A DNA stretch of 64,000 bases from Paenibacillus sp. YN15 (GCF_003285005.1 NZ_QMFA01000003.1:88970-152969); one strand, 5' to 3'. Positions 36,299-45,049 are shown, counted from the stretch's first letter. Made by a program: numbers and translations. The notes: generated by a model from the sequence alone, not told the origin.

Positions 36299-37249
36299 AT
36301 GAGTCTGCTTGAACGAAGAGCTGCATTTGAGCTGAACAAGAATATTTATGAAAGTGCGCTGCTTGCCTTCCGCGGTGTGGATGGCTTTGATGTCTACAAT
36401 TGCTCCATTCCTTTTCAGTGGAACGGCAAACGTTTTTTGTTTGGAAGGGTGGAACGCCGTGAGGAGTGGGCCCGGTCCTGGGTGCGCCTGTTTGAGGAAA
36501 CGGGCAAGGATGAATGGACGCTGGCGCCGGACAGCATGATCTATACCCTGGAGGACCCTTTTGTCAGCATCATCAATCATGAGGTTGTCCTTGGCGGAAC
36601 CAGTGTCCAGTATGAGGCGGGAAAAGTCAGCACCTATTTCGGATATTTCTTTCGCGGTTCGGATTTGCAGGATTTAAGATATTTTGCCACCGGCCCCAGG
36701 AAAATGAAGGATATCCGCCTGGTGCAGCTGGCCGACGGGCGGATCGGAGTCTTCTCCCGACCGCGTGGGGAGGAGGTGAAGGGGAAGTATGGGAGCGAAT
36801 CCATGATCGGCTTTACGGTGATCAACAGCCTGGATGAGCTGACATCGGAGACAATTGCCCATGCCCCATACATCTCCGACATTTTTGGCCATGGCGAATG
36901 GGGCGGAGTCAACCAGGCTTACCTGTTGGACAGTGGTGAAATTGGAATTATCGGTCATATTTGCTATCGAGGTCAGGATCATGACGGCGGTGAGCTGAAG
37001 GTTTATATGAATATGTCCTTGATATTCGATCCGCAAACACGGCTGGCGGCAGACCTGCGCCTGATTGGAACCCGCACCTGCTATCCCCCCGGACCGGCCA
37101 AAAAGCCGGATCTGGCCGATTGCGCCTTTACCTCCGGCATTGTCATGCGGGCGGACGGCAAGGCCGATCTTTACAGCGGCATCGGAGATTGCCAAACGGG
37201 AAGGCTCACCATCGACTATCCGTTTGCGGGACATGGAAAGATCGTGTAA
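36299..37249 (+). CDS. DUF1861-family protein, probable five-bladed propeller related to GH43/GH130
   Basis: 316 aa, ATG 36299. Repeating blade-like motifs and acidic positions (TLEDPFVSI, RPRGEE, GHGEWGGVNQAY, YSGIGDCQTG) fit the DUF1861 family, which structurally resembles GH43/GH130 beta-propellers and often sits in sugar-transport loci. No signal peptide, so it would act on imported oligosaccharide or a sugar phosphate. The family assignment is from recalled motifs; the reaction is unknown. Lies in the EEP/ABC operon. Confidence 0.65.
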   Translation: MSLLERRAAFELNKNIYESALLAFRGVDGFDVYNCSIPFQWNGKRFLFGRVERREEWARSWVRLFEETGKDEWTLAPDSMIYTLEDPFVSIINHEVVLGGTSVQYEAGKVSTYFGYFFRGSDLQDLRYFATGPRKMKDIRLVQLADGRIGVFSRPRGEEVKGKYGSESMIGFTVINSLDELTSETIAHAPYISDIFGHGEWGGVNQAYLLDSGEIGIIGHICYRGQDHDGGELKVYMNMSLIFDPQTRLAADLRLIGTRTCYPPGPAKKPDLADCAFTSGIVMRADGKADLYSGIGDCQTGRLTIDYPFAGHGKIV

Positions 37250-37266
37250 GGCAGGTGAAGGAGCTA

Positions 37267-37959
37267 ATGGCCGGTCTTGGTGTATGGCAAATTGACTATA
37301 TGGAAATCAGCATCCGCATTGGGATGGCTCTCCTGGTTGGCGGTCTTGTGGGACTGGAGCGGGAGCGGGGGCAGCATCACGCCGGGTTCCGCACCCATAT
37401 TCTGGTCTGCCTGGGCTCAACGCTGATTACGCTGATCTCTATCTACGGGTTTAGCCAGTTTGTCGATGAACCCAGCGTGCGGATGGACCCTGGCCGCATT
37501 GCTGCGCAGATTATCAGCGGGATTGGCTTTTTGGGGGCAGGCACCATCATGCGCAACGGCAATGCTATCTCCGGCCTGACCACCGCCGCCTCCCTGTGGG
37601 TGGTGGCCGCTATGGGTATCGCTGTCGGGGCAGGGTTTTATTACGGGGCATTGCTTACCCTTGTCTGCGTGCTGGTCAGTCTCCTGGTATTGCCCAGGCT
37701 GGAGAAGCGGCTGTTCGCCTCCAACAAAACAGAAGCTTACACAGTCACCCTTGCGAAGGAAGGAAATCCGGGAATCTTTCTGGACTTTTTCCGGGATGAG
37801 GGGGTCCGCGTCAAGTCGTTGAAGATGAACATGCTGGAGGAGGGGACGGTGCAGCTTCATTTCGTCCTGTCCAACAAACAGACGGAATGGAAGCAGCGAA
37901 TCTCGAAGCTGGCGGTCCGCGCCGATTCCCATGTGCGGCAGGCGGAAATTAAGATGTAG
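37267..37959 (+). CDS. MgtC/SapB-family membrane protein
   Basis: 230 aa from ATG 37267, behind GAAGGAG; the ATG at 37300 is an alternative. The conserved N-terminal signature GGLVGLERERGQHHAGFRTHILVCLG, given here in part, and the helices with IISGIGFLGAGTIMRNG and GLTTAASLWVVAAMGIAVG match MgtC/SapB. A C-terminal soluble ACT-like domain follows (from about residue 150). MgtC proteins modulate membrane potential, ATP synthase or acid/magnesium tolerance. Its place 18 nt behind a carbohydrate gene is unusual and may reflect phosphate or magnesium balance during phosphorylated-sugar use (speculative). Confidence 0.88.
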   Translation: MAGLGVWQIDYMEISIRIGMALLVGGLVGLERERGQHHAGFRTHILVCLGSTLITLISIYGFSQFVDEPSVRMDPGRIAAQIISGIGFLGAGTIMRNGNAISGLTTAASLWVVAAMGIAVGAGFYYGALLTLVCVLVSLLVLPRLEKRLFASNKTEAYTVTLAKEGNPGIFLDFFRDEGVRVKSLKMNMLEEGTVQLHFVLSNKQTEWKQRISKLAVRADSHVRQAEIKM

Positions 37960-37972
37960 TGGAGTGGTTATA

Positions 37973-38734
37973 TTGTCATCATACAAGCTGCTTGCTCTTG
38001 ATATGGATGGAACGGTGCTGAATGCCGCCCATGAAATAACCGACACCACCTGCCAGTGGATCGGGCAGGCTGTTGCAAGCGGAATCACCGTCATGTTCGC
38101 CACGGGCCGGGAGGTTCAGAGCATCGAGGGGTATATCCGCAAGTTGGGTCTAAACTCCCCGCTGGTGACGGTTAACGGCAGCGAGGTATGGTCCGCCCCG
38201 GGGCAAATTATGATGCGGCATGTGCTTCAGGATGAATGGATAGCCGAGCTTTATGCCTTGGCCTCCGGGCGGCATTGCCGGTATTGGGCCTACACGGTGA
38301 ATGACGTGTTTACCACCCGAAACTGGCCCGAGCATGTGCGCCGGCCCGCTGATGATCCGTGGCTGAAGTTCGGTCTTCATTCGGATGATCCTGCCGTGCT
38401 TGCGGATATCCGGGACATTCTGGCTAAGACCTGCCGGTATGAGCTGACCAACTCCAGTCCGCGCAATATTGAGGTGAACCCGCTGGGGATCAATAAGGCC
38501 AGCGGCCTGCGGGAGGTATGCCGTTTGCTTGGCATCCGCATGGAGGAGGTGGCGGCCTGCGGCGACAGCCTGAATGATCTGGAAATGATTCGTGCGGCAG
38601 GACTGGGCATCGCCATGGGCAATGCCCAGGAGGCGGTGAAGCAGGCTGCCGACGCCGTAACCGGCACCAATGAAGAGGATGGAGTGGCCCAGGCCATCCG
38701 GACTTATCTCCTTGATTTCCCGGAAACCCCGTAG
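37973..38734 (+). CDS. HAD-superfamily Cof-type phosphatase
   Basis: 253 aa. TTG start at 37973 behind GGAGTGG, 13 nt after the MgtC stop. HAD motif I LALDMDGTVLN, motif II VTVNGSE, the Lys region GINKASGLREV and motif IV CGDSLNDLEMI are complete, with a C2B-type cap as in Cof/YidA sugar-phosphate phosphatases. Likely dephosphorylates a sugar phosphate or flavin-type substrate in the cytoplasm. Last gene of the EEP/ABC run; a perfect palindrome follows its stop. Confidence 0.9.
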   Translation: MSSYKLLALDMDGTVLNAAHEITDTTCQWIGQAVASGITVMFATGREVQSIEGYIRKLGLNSPLVTVNGSEVWSAPGQIMMRHVLQDEWIAELYALASGRHCRYWAYTVNDVFTTRNWPEHVRRPADDPWLKFGLHSDDPAVLADIRDILAKTCRYELTNSSPRNIEVNPLGINKASGLREVCRLLGIRMEEVAACGDSLNDLEMIRAAGLGIAMGNAQEAVKQAADAVTGTNEEDGVAQAIRTYLLDFPETP

Positions 38735-38755
38735 GAAATCCTGCAGCAGGATTTC
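38735..38755. repeat. Perfect 10-bp inverted repeat
   Basis: GAAATCCTGC and GCAGGATTTC flank a single A directly after the HAD stop codon. There is no T-run on either side, so it may be a transcript-stabilising hairpin or protein site rather than a terminator. Confidence 0.5.
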
Positions 38756-38764
38756 AACAGGTGG

Positions 38765-38793
38765 TTGTGCAGCGCCTGCATCTGTGATATGCT
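38765..38793 (+). promoter_or_regulatory. Promoter of Rpn-like cassette A
   Basis: TTGTGC (38765-38770), 17-nt spacer, TATGCT (38788-38793), with TGA directly before the -10 (extended). The same positions at cassette B carry TTGTTA, 17 nt and TACAAT at 50079-50107. Confidence 0.6.
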
Positions 38794-38819
38794 TCTGACA
38801 TATGGTTGAGACGGTTGCG

Positions 38820-38879
38820 AAGCACGCACTGTCTGCTCGCTTTCTATGGAAAGGGGCGGATGGGGCGCGCTTTTTTTTG
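38820..38879 (+). terminator. Leader terminator/attenuator of Rpn-like cassette A
   Basis: AAGCACGC (38820-38827) faces GCGCGCTT (38865-38872) with an inner CTTTC/GAAAG stem, followed by eight T. It lies between the promoter and the TTG start 60 nt downstream, as at cassette B, so most transcripts may stop before the gene. Confidence 0.6.
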
Positions 38880-38931
38880 TTGCAATCGTATCGGCTTGCC
38901 TGTGACCTCAAGTGAGAAAGGGGACGTTAGG

Positions 38932-39843
38932 TTGATTGATCATGATGGACTGTATAAGGAATTGCTGCGTACCTATTTCCGGGAGTTTATGGAATTGTTC
39001 TTCCCCGAGGCAGCGGAGATGATTGATTTTGGCTATGTGGAGTTTTTGTCGGAGGAGGTAGTGGTGGACATTGCCGGAGGGACGAAGAAGCGGCTGGATA
39101 TTCTGGTTAAGACCCGGTTGAAAGGAGAAGAGGCCTTTATCCTGGTGCATCAGGAGCCCCAGTCCTATTATCAGCAGGAGTATCCCGAGCGGATGTTTAT
39201 TTATGCGGCTCGGCTGTATGAGAAGCATCGGCTTCGCGTGCTGCCTATCGCTGTGTTGAGCCATGATCAGCAGGTTGACGAGCCGGATACCTTTGGCTGG
39301 AGTCTGCCGTTTCTGAATGTGTTGCAGTTCCGGTATTACCGGCTGCAGCTGCGCAGGTTTAACTGGCGGGACTATATCCACTCGGATAATCCGGTAGCTG
39401 CTGCATTGCTCAGCAGCATGAGTTATAATGAAGAGGATAAGATTCAATTGAAGCTGGAGTTTGTGCGCATGATAACACGAATGCAGCTTGATCCGGCGCG
39501 CATGGAGCTGTTGACGGTGTTTTTAGAGACATATCTGCCGCTGAAAGAGGAAGAGGAACGGCAAGTCTGGCAGGAGGTCGAACGAATCTACGGTGAAAAA
39601 GGGGAAGAGATCATGGAATGGAAAACCTCATTTGAGAAGCTGGCTGAAAAGAAAGGTAAACAGGAGGGGAAAAGAGAGGGCAGGCAGGAGGGGGAAAAGG
39701 AAGCCAAGCAGGAAGTGGCTGTAAAGCTGCTGAACCTGGGACTGGAGCCTGAGGTTATTGAGGCGGCTACAGGCCTATCCGCGGCGGAGCTGGCGGCGCT
39801 GAGGAATATCGTCCACTCTCCGTCTCCCCAGGAGAAGGAGTGA
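38932..39843 (+). CDS. Rpn-family PD-(D/E)XK nuclease-like protein, copy A
   Basis: 303 aa from TTG 38932, the same start context (D-H-D-GLYKELL) as the paralogue at 50242, with AAAGGGG upstream. The Rpn-like nuclease core has VVVDIAGGTKKRLDIL (Asp) and FILVHQEPQ (Glu-x-Gln, as in the EhQ motif of Rpn). The C-terminal part is helical and contains a KxEGxxEG repeat tract followed by EVIEAATGLSAAELAAL, a HTH-like tail typical of the family. Rpn proteins are DNA endonucleases that raise recombination and were once annotated as transposases. Copy B lacks about 13 residues of the repeat tract. Probably a lineage-expanded selfish or defence-like gene. Confidence 0.8.
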   Translation: MIDHDGLYKELLRTYFREFMELFFPEAAEMIDFGYVEFLSEEVVVDIAGGTKKRLDILVKTRLKGEEAFILVHQEPQSYYQQEYPERMFIYAARLYEKHRLRVLPIAVLSHDQQVDEPDTFGWSLPFLNVLQFRYYRLQLRRFNWRDYIHSDNPVAAALLSSMSYNEEDKIQLKLEFVRMITRMQLDPARMELLTVFLETYLPLKEEEERQVWQEVERIYGEKGEEIMEWKTSFEKLAEKKGKQEGKREGRQEGEKEAKQEVAVKLLNLGLEPEVIEAATGLSAAELAALRNIVHSPSPQEKE

Positions 39844-39870
39844 AGGACGGAGTCTCTTATCAAAAATATT

Positions 39871-40080
39871 ATGATTCTGCAGGCGGAAAACTCTTATATA
39901 TGCAATAAAGCCATTGTCAGCGGAAGCTCCTATACGGTGGACCAGGCCATCAGCGAGGCGCAAAGCTCGTGGAGCAAAACCGGCGGCAAGGCACTGGAGG
40001 ATTGGTATAAGAAATGGTATCAGGAAAACAAGGACAAATGGGTGTTCAGCAAGGATATCTACAGCATGAAGGTCGAATAG
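39871..40080 (+). pseudogene. C-terminal remnant of an ABC sugar-binding protein
   Basis: 69 codons ending VFSKDIYSMKVE. The stretch SYTVDQAISEAQSSWSKTGG followed by ALEDWYKKWYQENK matches the last helices of LplA-type solute-binding proteins; the rest of the gene is missing. The reading frame opens only after the stop of Rpn copy A and no ribosome site precedes the ATG. Probably truncated during insertion or deletion at the Rpn cassette. The lyase gene 4 nt downstream suggests they were once an importer-lyase operon. Confidence 0.6.
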
Positions 40081-40084
40081 CGCC

Positions 40085-41056
40085 ATGAATAGTTCAGCGG
40101 CTGTTCAATTGGTGCTTCGGGAAGCGGAGGCAGGAATGGCGGCGCCCTGCCATGCTGTTCCGGTTTGGAGCATTCCCGGCTATTATCTGGATGCCGCCGG
40201 CCATACCGCGGCCAAACGGCTGATGGAGGAGGATGCCCAGAATGCCTACGCGGCTGCCCTTGCCTACCGGATAACGGGAAAGCCCGCCTATGCGGACAAA
40301 ACCGTGGAGCTGCTTAACGGCTGGGCGGCGGTCAACCGGGAGGTCGCGGATCATGACGGCCCGCTGGTTTCCGCTTATCTGGGAGTGGGGCTGATCAAGG
40401 CGGCGGAGCTGGTGAAGGGCTACTCCGGCTGGAGCGGCCGGGACCGGGAGCAGTTTATCCATTGGCTGACCGCGATTTTCCTGCCCGGCTGGGACGGCAT
40501 TCCCGGACGCAATAACTGGTGGAGCTGGAGCTTATACGCCCAACTGACGCTGTTTCAGTTCATGGGCGACAGCGCCCGCTTTGCGGAGGAAGCCGCCAAC
40601 CTGAAGGAGCAGATCGACTCCTCCATTGCCGCGGACGGCTTCCTTCCGGAAGAAACCGTAAGAGGGAAAAACGGCATATGGTACCATTATTTCGCCTTGG
40701 CTCCCTTAACGGCGGCAGCCAAGCTGGTGCTTGACACCACCGGCGAAGACCTGTTCCATTGGATCTCGCCCGGAGGCAAAAGCCTCAAGCTGGCTCTCGA
40801 CACCTTATTCTATTTCATCGACGGGCGTGTGGACCAGTGGCCCTTCGAGGCGGATCAGAATTTCCCCAAGCCGCTGGCTCCTCATGCCTGGCCGTTGGAC
40901 CTGTATGAAGCCATGGCCGGTGTGTACCGGGACCCGGAATATGAGCGGCTGGTCTCTCCCTGCCGGCCCATTGCGGGCCACAAGAACAGCAACAGCGGCT
41001 TTTATGTGTCCCACGCCTGGATTTATCCAACCTGGTTTGCGGGTGAGGGAAAATAG
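40085..41056 (+). CDS. Alginate-lyase-family (PL) protein, cytoplasmic
   Basis: 323 aa, ATG 40085 with only a weak site. The alpha/alpha-toroid motifs AYAAALAYRITGKPAYADK, PGRNNWWSWS (Asn/Trp-rich catalytic cleft), IWYHYFALAPL (His/Tyr) and FYVSHAWIYP fit the Alginate_lyase family, which includes lyases for several uronic-acid polymers. No signal peptide, so it would act on imported oligosaccharides. Its natural upstream genes are probably lost (solute-binding remnant), leaving it downstream of an Rpn gene; expression may be poor. Confidence 0.75.
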   Translation: MNSSAAVQLVLREAEAGMAAPCHAVPVWSIPGYYLDAAGHTAAKRLMEEDAQNAYAAALAYRITGKPAYADKTVELLNGWAAVNREVADHDGPLVSAYLGVGLIKAAELVKGYSGWSGRDREQFIHWLTAIFLPGWDGIPGRNNWWSWSLYAQLTLFQFMGDSARFAEEAANLKEQIDSSIAADGFLPEETVRGKNGIWYHYFALAPLTAAAKLVLDTTGEDLFHWISPGGKSLKLALDTLFYFIDGRVDQWPFEADQNFPKPLAPHAWPLDLYEAMAGVYRDPEYERLVSPCRPIAGHKNSNSGFYVSHAWIYPTWFAGEGK

Positions 41057-41064
41057 CATATTTA

Positions 41065-41096
41065 GCCCGGCTCGAAGGAATTGGCGCCGGGTTTTT
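41065..41096 (+). terminator. Rho-independent terminator after the lyase gene
   Basis: CCCGGC (41066-41071) pairs with GCCGGG (41086-41091), followed by five T. Confidence 0.7.
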
Positions 41097-41152
41097 GTCT
41101 TCGATACGCCGTAGCCGCGGCTGCCGCTTATCGCCTACAATAGAAAGAAAAA

Positions 41153-42001
41153 GTGAGCGAGGTGCTGCGCTTGCATTGGCTTCAGCCCTACATCGATTCT
41201 CTGCAGGTCCGATTCCTGCACATTACCCGATACCATATCTCCGAGTATTATGTCATGACTCCGGTACGGCTGAAGCATTGCGTCATGTGGTACCTGGAGG
41301 ACAGCGCGCTGCATGTGGAGGCGGACGGGCAGACATACCGGGGGCAAAGCGGCGATTTATTCGTTTTTCCCGCCGGCATGACAGTTTACAACCGGACAAT
41401 AACCGGCCCCAACCGGGTAATCAGCATCAATTTTGACGGAAATGTGCCTTTGTTCGGAACAGGAAACTGGCTTGAGCTATTCGGAATCCCGGTTCAATCG
41501 CGTGCGTCCGTGGAGGTAAAGGAGGCTTTTGGCCGCATGCTGTCGCACCGCGAGGAAAGCGGGATCAGCCGCAGAATAACGCTGCAGGGGGACTTGCTTC
41601 ACCTGTTGGCCGGGCTGATCAGGGAAGGCGTCGCCGAGAGAAGCGAACAGATGAAGGATTGCGGAGACATGCGGGTCCGGCGGGCTGCCGATTATATCTT
41701 TACCCGGAGCAGCCGGATTCCCGAGGTGCAGGAGCTGGCACAGATCGCGGATGTAAGCGAATCCCATCTTCGCAAGCTGTTCCGGCAGTATACGGGGCTG
41801 TCGCCTGCCCATTACATCCATTATGTCAAGATTGAGCAGGCCAAGCGGGAGCTGGCGGAGAACGACCGCCGGATTTCGGAGATTGCAGCGGGGTTGGGAT
41901 TTGCGGAGCCGAATTATTTTGCGCGGCTGTTCAAAGCCAAAACCGGCTGCACGCCTACGGAGTACAGGCGGCAGTTTCGGATTTGGGGGGCGGAAGGCTG
42001 A
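41153..42001 (+). CDS. AraC-family transcriptional regulator with cupin domain
   Basis: 282 aa from GTG 41153; GTG 41162 and TTG 41171 are alternatives and no start has a strong site. The cupin-like sensor (residues about 30-110, GDLFVFPAGMTVYN) precedes an AraC HTH pair with VQELAQIADVSESHLRKLF and SEIAAGLGFAEPNYFARLF, ending TPTEYRRQF. It precedes the FAD oxidoreductase at 42120 and may regulate it or the lyase gene. Confidence 0.88.
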   Translation: MSEVLRLHWLQPYIDSLQVRFLHITRYHISEYYVMTPVRLKHCVMWYLEDSALHVEADGQTYRGQSGDLFVFPAGMTVYNRTITGPNRVISINFDGNVPLFGTGNWLELFGIPVQSRASVEVKEAFGRMLSHREESGISRRITLQGDLLHLLAGLIREGVAERSEQMKDCGDMRVRRAADYIFTRSSRIPEVQELAQIADVSESHLRKLFRQYTGLSPAHYIHYVKIEQAKRELAENDRRISEIAAGLGFAEPNYFARLFKAKTGCTPTEYRRQFRIWGAEG

Positions 42002-42119
42002 CGCTCTTTGGGATAAGCGGTTTGTGCTAGCAATAATCGGTGGCGGTTCTGTAACAGAGTTCGGCTTTTTGCTAGGATGATCTTGGGCAAGGAAGGAGAT
42101 CCAAGCAGGAGGCCGTGGA

Positions 42120-44345
42120 ATGAACAAATTTCAGGAAAGAACTCTATGTTACGATTTTGTTGTGATCGGCGGCGGGATGGCCGGCATAGCGGCGGCGGTA
42201 ACCGCTTCGCGCAGAGGTCTGCGAACCGCCCTTATCCAGGACCGCCCTGTTCTAGGGGGGAATGCCAGCAAGGAAGTGCGCTTATGGCTGCTTGGCGGCG
42301 ACGGCGGCGGCAATAATGCCTATTTTCGTGAAACGGGCCTGATGGAAGAACTGAGGCTGGAAAATTTGTACTGGAATCCGGACGGCGAAGCGGAGCCATG
42401 GCATGTCATCCTTCACACGATGGTGATGGAAGAGAAGCGCCTGGATCTGTACCTCAATACAGTCGTCACCGAATTGAAGATGGACGGAAGCCGCATCCAA
42501 AGCGTAAAAGGCTTTACGCTGGCCTCGGAAATATGGACCACCTTTACCGCCCCCTTCTTCCTGGATTCCACAGGAGACGGAACCATCGGTTATTTGGCGG
42601 GGGTGCCGTATTCCGTCGGACAGGAGAGCCGGGAGGAGTACGGCGAATCTCTGGCGCCGGCGCAATATGATCCCGGCACCTTGGGCAACACCATTATGTT
42701 TCTGGCCAAGGACGCCGGGCATCCGGTGGAGTTTAAGCGGCCTTCCTGGGCATACCGCTTCGAGGAGAAGGATCTGCAGCACCGGGAGCATACCCACAGG
42801 CAGTCCGGCATTTATTTCTGGTGGATTGAATACGGCGGCGAAAGCGACACCATTCACGAAAACGAGAAGATCAAGCATGAGCTGTGGCGGATTGTCTATG
42901 GCATCTGGGACCATCTGAAGAACGACCCTGAGCACCGGCCGGAAACCCGGAACCTGGAGCTGGAATGGGTGGGGACGATTCCCGGCAAGCGGGAATCCAG
43001 AAGATTGGCCGGCCCGCACAAGCTGACGGAACAGGACATTATGAACCAGACCGAATTTCCCGATGCGGTTGCATACGGCGGGTGGAGTCTGGACCATCAT
43101 CCTCCCGGCGGCTTCTGGGACAAGGAGCGCGAGCCTTCCCGCCATTTTCATCATAATGGGCTTTACAACATTCCGCTGCGCTCCTTGTACGCCGTCAATG
43201 TGGAGAATCTGTTCTTCGCAGGCAGGGATATCAGCGCAACCCATGTGGCGATGTGCTCGACCCGCGTTATGCTGACAGCTGCCCAGATGGGGCAGGCGGT
43301 AGGCGCCGCCGTGCAGGAATGTCTGAAGTCGGGCTCCTTCCCGGCAGGATTAACCGGGGAGCAGATCGGCCGCATTCAACAAAGCCTGCTGAAGGAGGAC
43401 CACTATATCGTGGGCGTGCAGGGCGCTGATCCGGACGATCTGGCCCGTCAGGCTCAAATCTCCGCCTCCTCCGTTCATGCGGGCCAGGGAGCCGAAGATT
43501 TCGAACCGGAGCGAGCTCTTCGGCTGGAGCTGGACGGCGACGGCAACGACATCATGTTTCCTGTGCTGACCGGCCGTCTAGACGAGGTCAGACTGCTCAT
43601 GGAGGGTGCGGGCGTATTGGAGGCCGAGCTGTGGCAGTGCGACAAGAAGCGCAACTTTTACCCTGCGGTCAGCATCGGCAAGTTTACTGTTGAGGTGAAG
43701 AATGACGGCGCCCGCGGATGGACCGTCTTGCCCTTGCAGATGGAAGATTTGCCGGACGGCTGGTATTTTCTTCATGTGAAGGGTGCCGGGCTTGCGCTTT
43801 GGGCTTCTCCGGACCGGCTTCCAGGCTTCCGGGTGATGAAATACTATCCCCGCGGACGGAGAGTTTACTCCCGGTGGCCAAGGCTGGATGAGGTGGGAGC
43901 GCCCTACATGCGCATCGAGCCGGAGCCGGCGCTTTATACAGCGGATAAAGTGGCCAACGGCTATTCCCGGCCGTATCATGAGCCGAACCTGTGGGTATCC
44001 GCCCGAACGGATTTTACCGAACCGGAGACGCTGACGCTCAAGTGGCAGAGCGCAGTCCGGCTGAACCGTCTCCAGCTGGCCTTCGATTCGGATCTGGATA
44101 AAGAACTGAAGAACCAGTGGGTGCCGTATCCGTTCCATGTCATCGTCAACTGCGTGATGGATTATGCAATCGAGGCCAAGGTGGGCGGCGAATGGAGGCA
44201 GCTGGCCGAAGTCAGCGGCAACTACCAGCGGTTTCGCGTCCACCGGTTTGAGACGGTTGAGGCGGATGCAGTCCGCATTTCCTTCCTCTCCACCTGGGGG
44301 ACGCCGTACGCAGGTGTCTACGAGATCAGAGCGTATAATGAATAG
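42120..44345 (+). CDS. FAD-dependent oxidoreductase with C-terminal discoidin-like domain
   Basis: 741 aa, ATG 7 nt after AGGAGG. The Rossmann dinucleotide motif VVIGGGMAGIAAAV is at residues about 14-27, and GGNASKEVR and FFLDSTGDGTIGYLAG are typical of the FAD_oxidored (PF12831) family; AGRDISATHVAMCSTRVM binds the FAD end. Residues beyond about 470 form beta-rich modules, the last resembling an F5/8 type C (discoidin) fold (HRFETVEADAVRISFLS). No signal peptide is apparent. In carbohydrate loci such proteins are thought to oxidise sugar hydroxyls, but the substrate is unknown. Confidence 0.85.
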   Translation: MNKFQERTLCYDFVVIGGGMAGIAAAVTASRRGLRTALIQDRPVLGGNASKEVRLWLLGGDGGGNNAYFRETGLMEELRLENLYWNPDGEAEPWHVILHTMVMEEKRLDLYLNTVVTELKMDGSRIQSVKGFTLASEIWTTFTAPFFLDSTGDGTIGYLAGVPYSVGQESREEYGESLAPAQYDPGTLGNTIMFLAKDAGHPVEFKRPSWAYRFEEKDLQHREHTHRQSGIYFWWIEYGGESDTIHENEKIKHELWRIVYGIWDHLKNDPEHRPETRNLELEWVGTIPGKRESRRLAGPHKLTEQDIMNQTEFPDAVAYGGWSLDHHPPGGFWDKEREPSRHFHHNGLYNIPLRSLYAVNVENLFFAGRDISATHVAMCSTRVMLTAAQMGQAVGAAVQECLKSGSFPAGLTGEQIGRIQQSLLKEDHYIVGVQGADPDDLARQAQISASSVHAGQGAEDFEPERALRLELDGDGNDIMFPVLTGRLDEVRLLMEGAGVLEAELWQCDKKRNFYPAVSIGKFTVEVKNDGARGWTVLPLQMEDLPDGWYFLHVKGAGLALWASPDRLPGFRVMKYYPRGRRVYSRWPRLDEVGAPYMRIEPEPALYTADKVANGYSRPYHEPNLWVSARTDFTEPETLTLKWQSAVRLNRLQLAFDSDLDKELKNQWVPYPFHVIVNCVMDYAIEAKVGGEWRQLAEVSGNYQRFRVHRFETVEADAVRISFLSTWGTPYAGVYEIRAYNE

Positions 44346-44358
44346 CATATGAGTGAAA

Positions 44359-44395
44359 AAGGGCTGGACCGCAAGCAACGGGACAGTCCTTTTTT
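44359..44395 (+). terminator. Probable terminator after the FAD oxidoreductase
   Basis: AAGGGCTG faces CAGTCCTT (one G-T pair) and runs into six T. Confidence 0.6.
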
Positions 44396-44428
44396 GTCGG
44401 CTATCTGCTGCAATCGTGTACAAAATAG

Positions 44429-44838
44429 CATGATTGCGTACTGTATGAGCCGATCAAGCCGAGTAGACTGTGCGCGGTCATGTGGGACGGCGCCAGAACG
44501 ATGGACGGCGCTTTCCGCTATATCGGCAAAAGCTTCTGCGACGGCAACGAACAAGGCGGTACGCGAATATCTCGCTGATCGTGGCCCAATATTGCCTGTT
44601 GAAGGAAACCAAGCCGTTCTGGGACAAAACGGATTGGATTTATGAGCAGGTCCGGTGGAGCTTGGACGGAGTGCTGACTTTTCTGGGCAAAAACGGGCTT
44701 CTGGACGACTGCGCGCCAGTCGTTTCCATAAACCCTTGCCGGGTATACCGTGTCGCTTTGCACTTGATGACCTGCTGTGAGCCGATCCGATCCGAAACGG
44801 ACATTATCTTGAATGGATTGACCATCCGGCATCAGTGA
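44429..44838 (+). pseudogene. Unidentified frameshifted gene remnant
   Basis: Two frames together read like one protein: frame A (44429-44578) gives PSRLCAVMWDGARTMDGAF and YIGKSFCDGNEQG; from about 44555 frame B continues YANISLIVAQYCLLKETKPF, WDKTDWIYEQVRWSLDGVL and DDCAPVVSINPCRVYRVALH to a stop at 44836. A single indel near 44555 would join them. The composition (Trp, Tyr, amphipathic helices) looks coding, but I do not recognise the family. No start codon with a ribosome site is visible. Confidence 0.5.
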
Positions 44839-44957
44839 GCGGTTAAAGCTGAAAATGGAGGTGGCCTCAAAATAGAGTGACAGGCCTGATCCAGGTAACG
44901 GAACCACAGTCCGCGCAATGAGACGCGTGACGCAGGGAGTCCAGGGGAAATTTCGTC

Positions 44958-44986
44958 TTGACTCCCTCTGGAGAAAGAACTATTAT
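44958..44986 (+). promoter_or_regulatory. Promoter of the fluoride-responsive transcript
   Basis: TTGACT (44958-44963), exactly 17-nt spacer, TATTAT (44981-44986). Transcription would begin just before the fluoride aptamer. Confidence 0.8.
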
Positions 44987-45002
44987 ACAGATAAGTTGAA
45001 TA

Positions 45003-45049
45003 GGCGATGGAGTTCGCCATAACCGCCGCAAGGCTAATGACTCCTACCA
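45003..45049 (+). promoter_or_regulatory. Fluoride riboswitch (crcB motif)
   Basis: The crcB aptamer consensus is present: GGCGATGG and AGTTCGCC form P1 with its loop (GGCGA/TCGCC), ACCGCC starts the second stem (GCC-GCAA-GGC), then TAATGACTCCTACC. GGAGT (45009-45013) can form the pseudoknot with ACTCC (45040-45044). The 3' strand doubles as the 5' arm of the terminator at 45039, so fluoride binding should prevent termination and switch on the CLC channel gene. Confidence 0.93.

Noticed and set aside
38735-38755. Possible terminator after the HAD gene
   Set aside because: Perfect palindrome but no T-run, so it is listed only as an inverted repeat.
39841-39903. Alternative frame after the Rpn stop reading YDSAGGKLLYM-like sequence
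   Set aside because: Too short and soon stopped; could be a frameshifted start of the binding-protein stump, but this cannot be supported.
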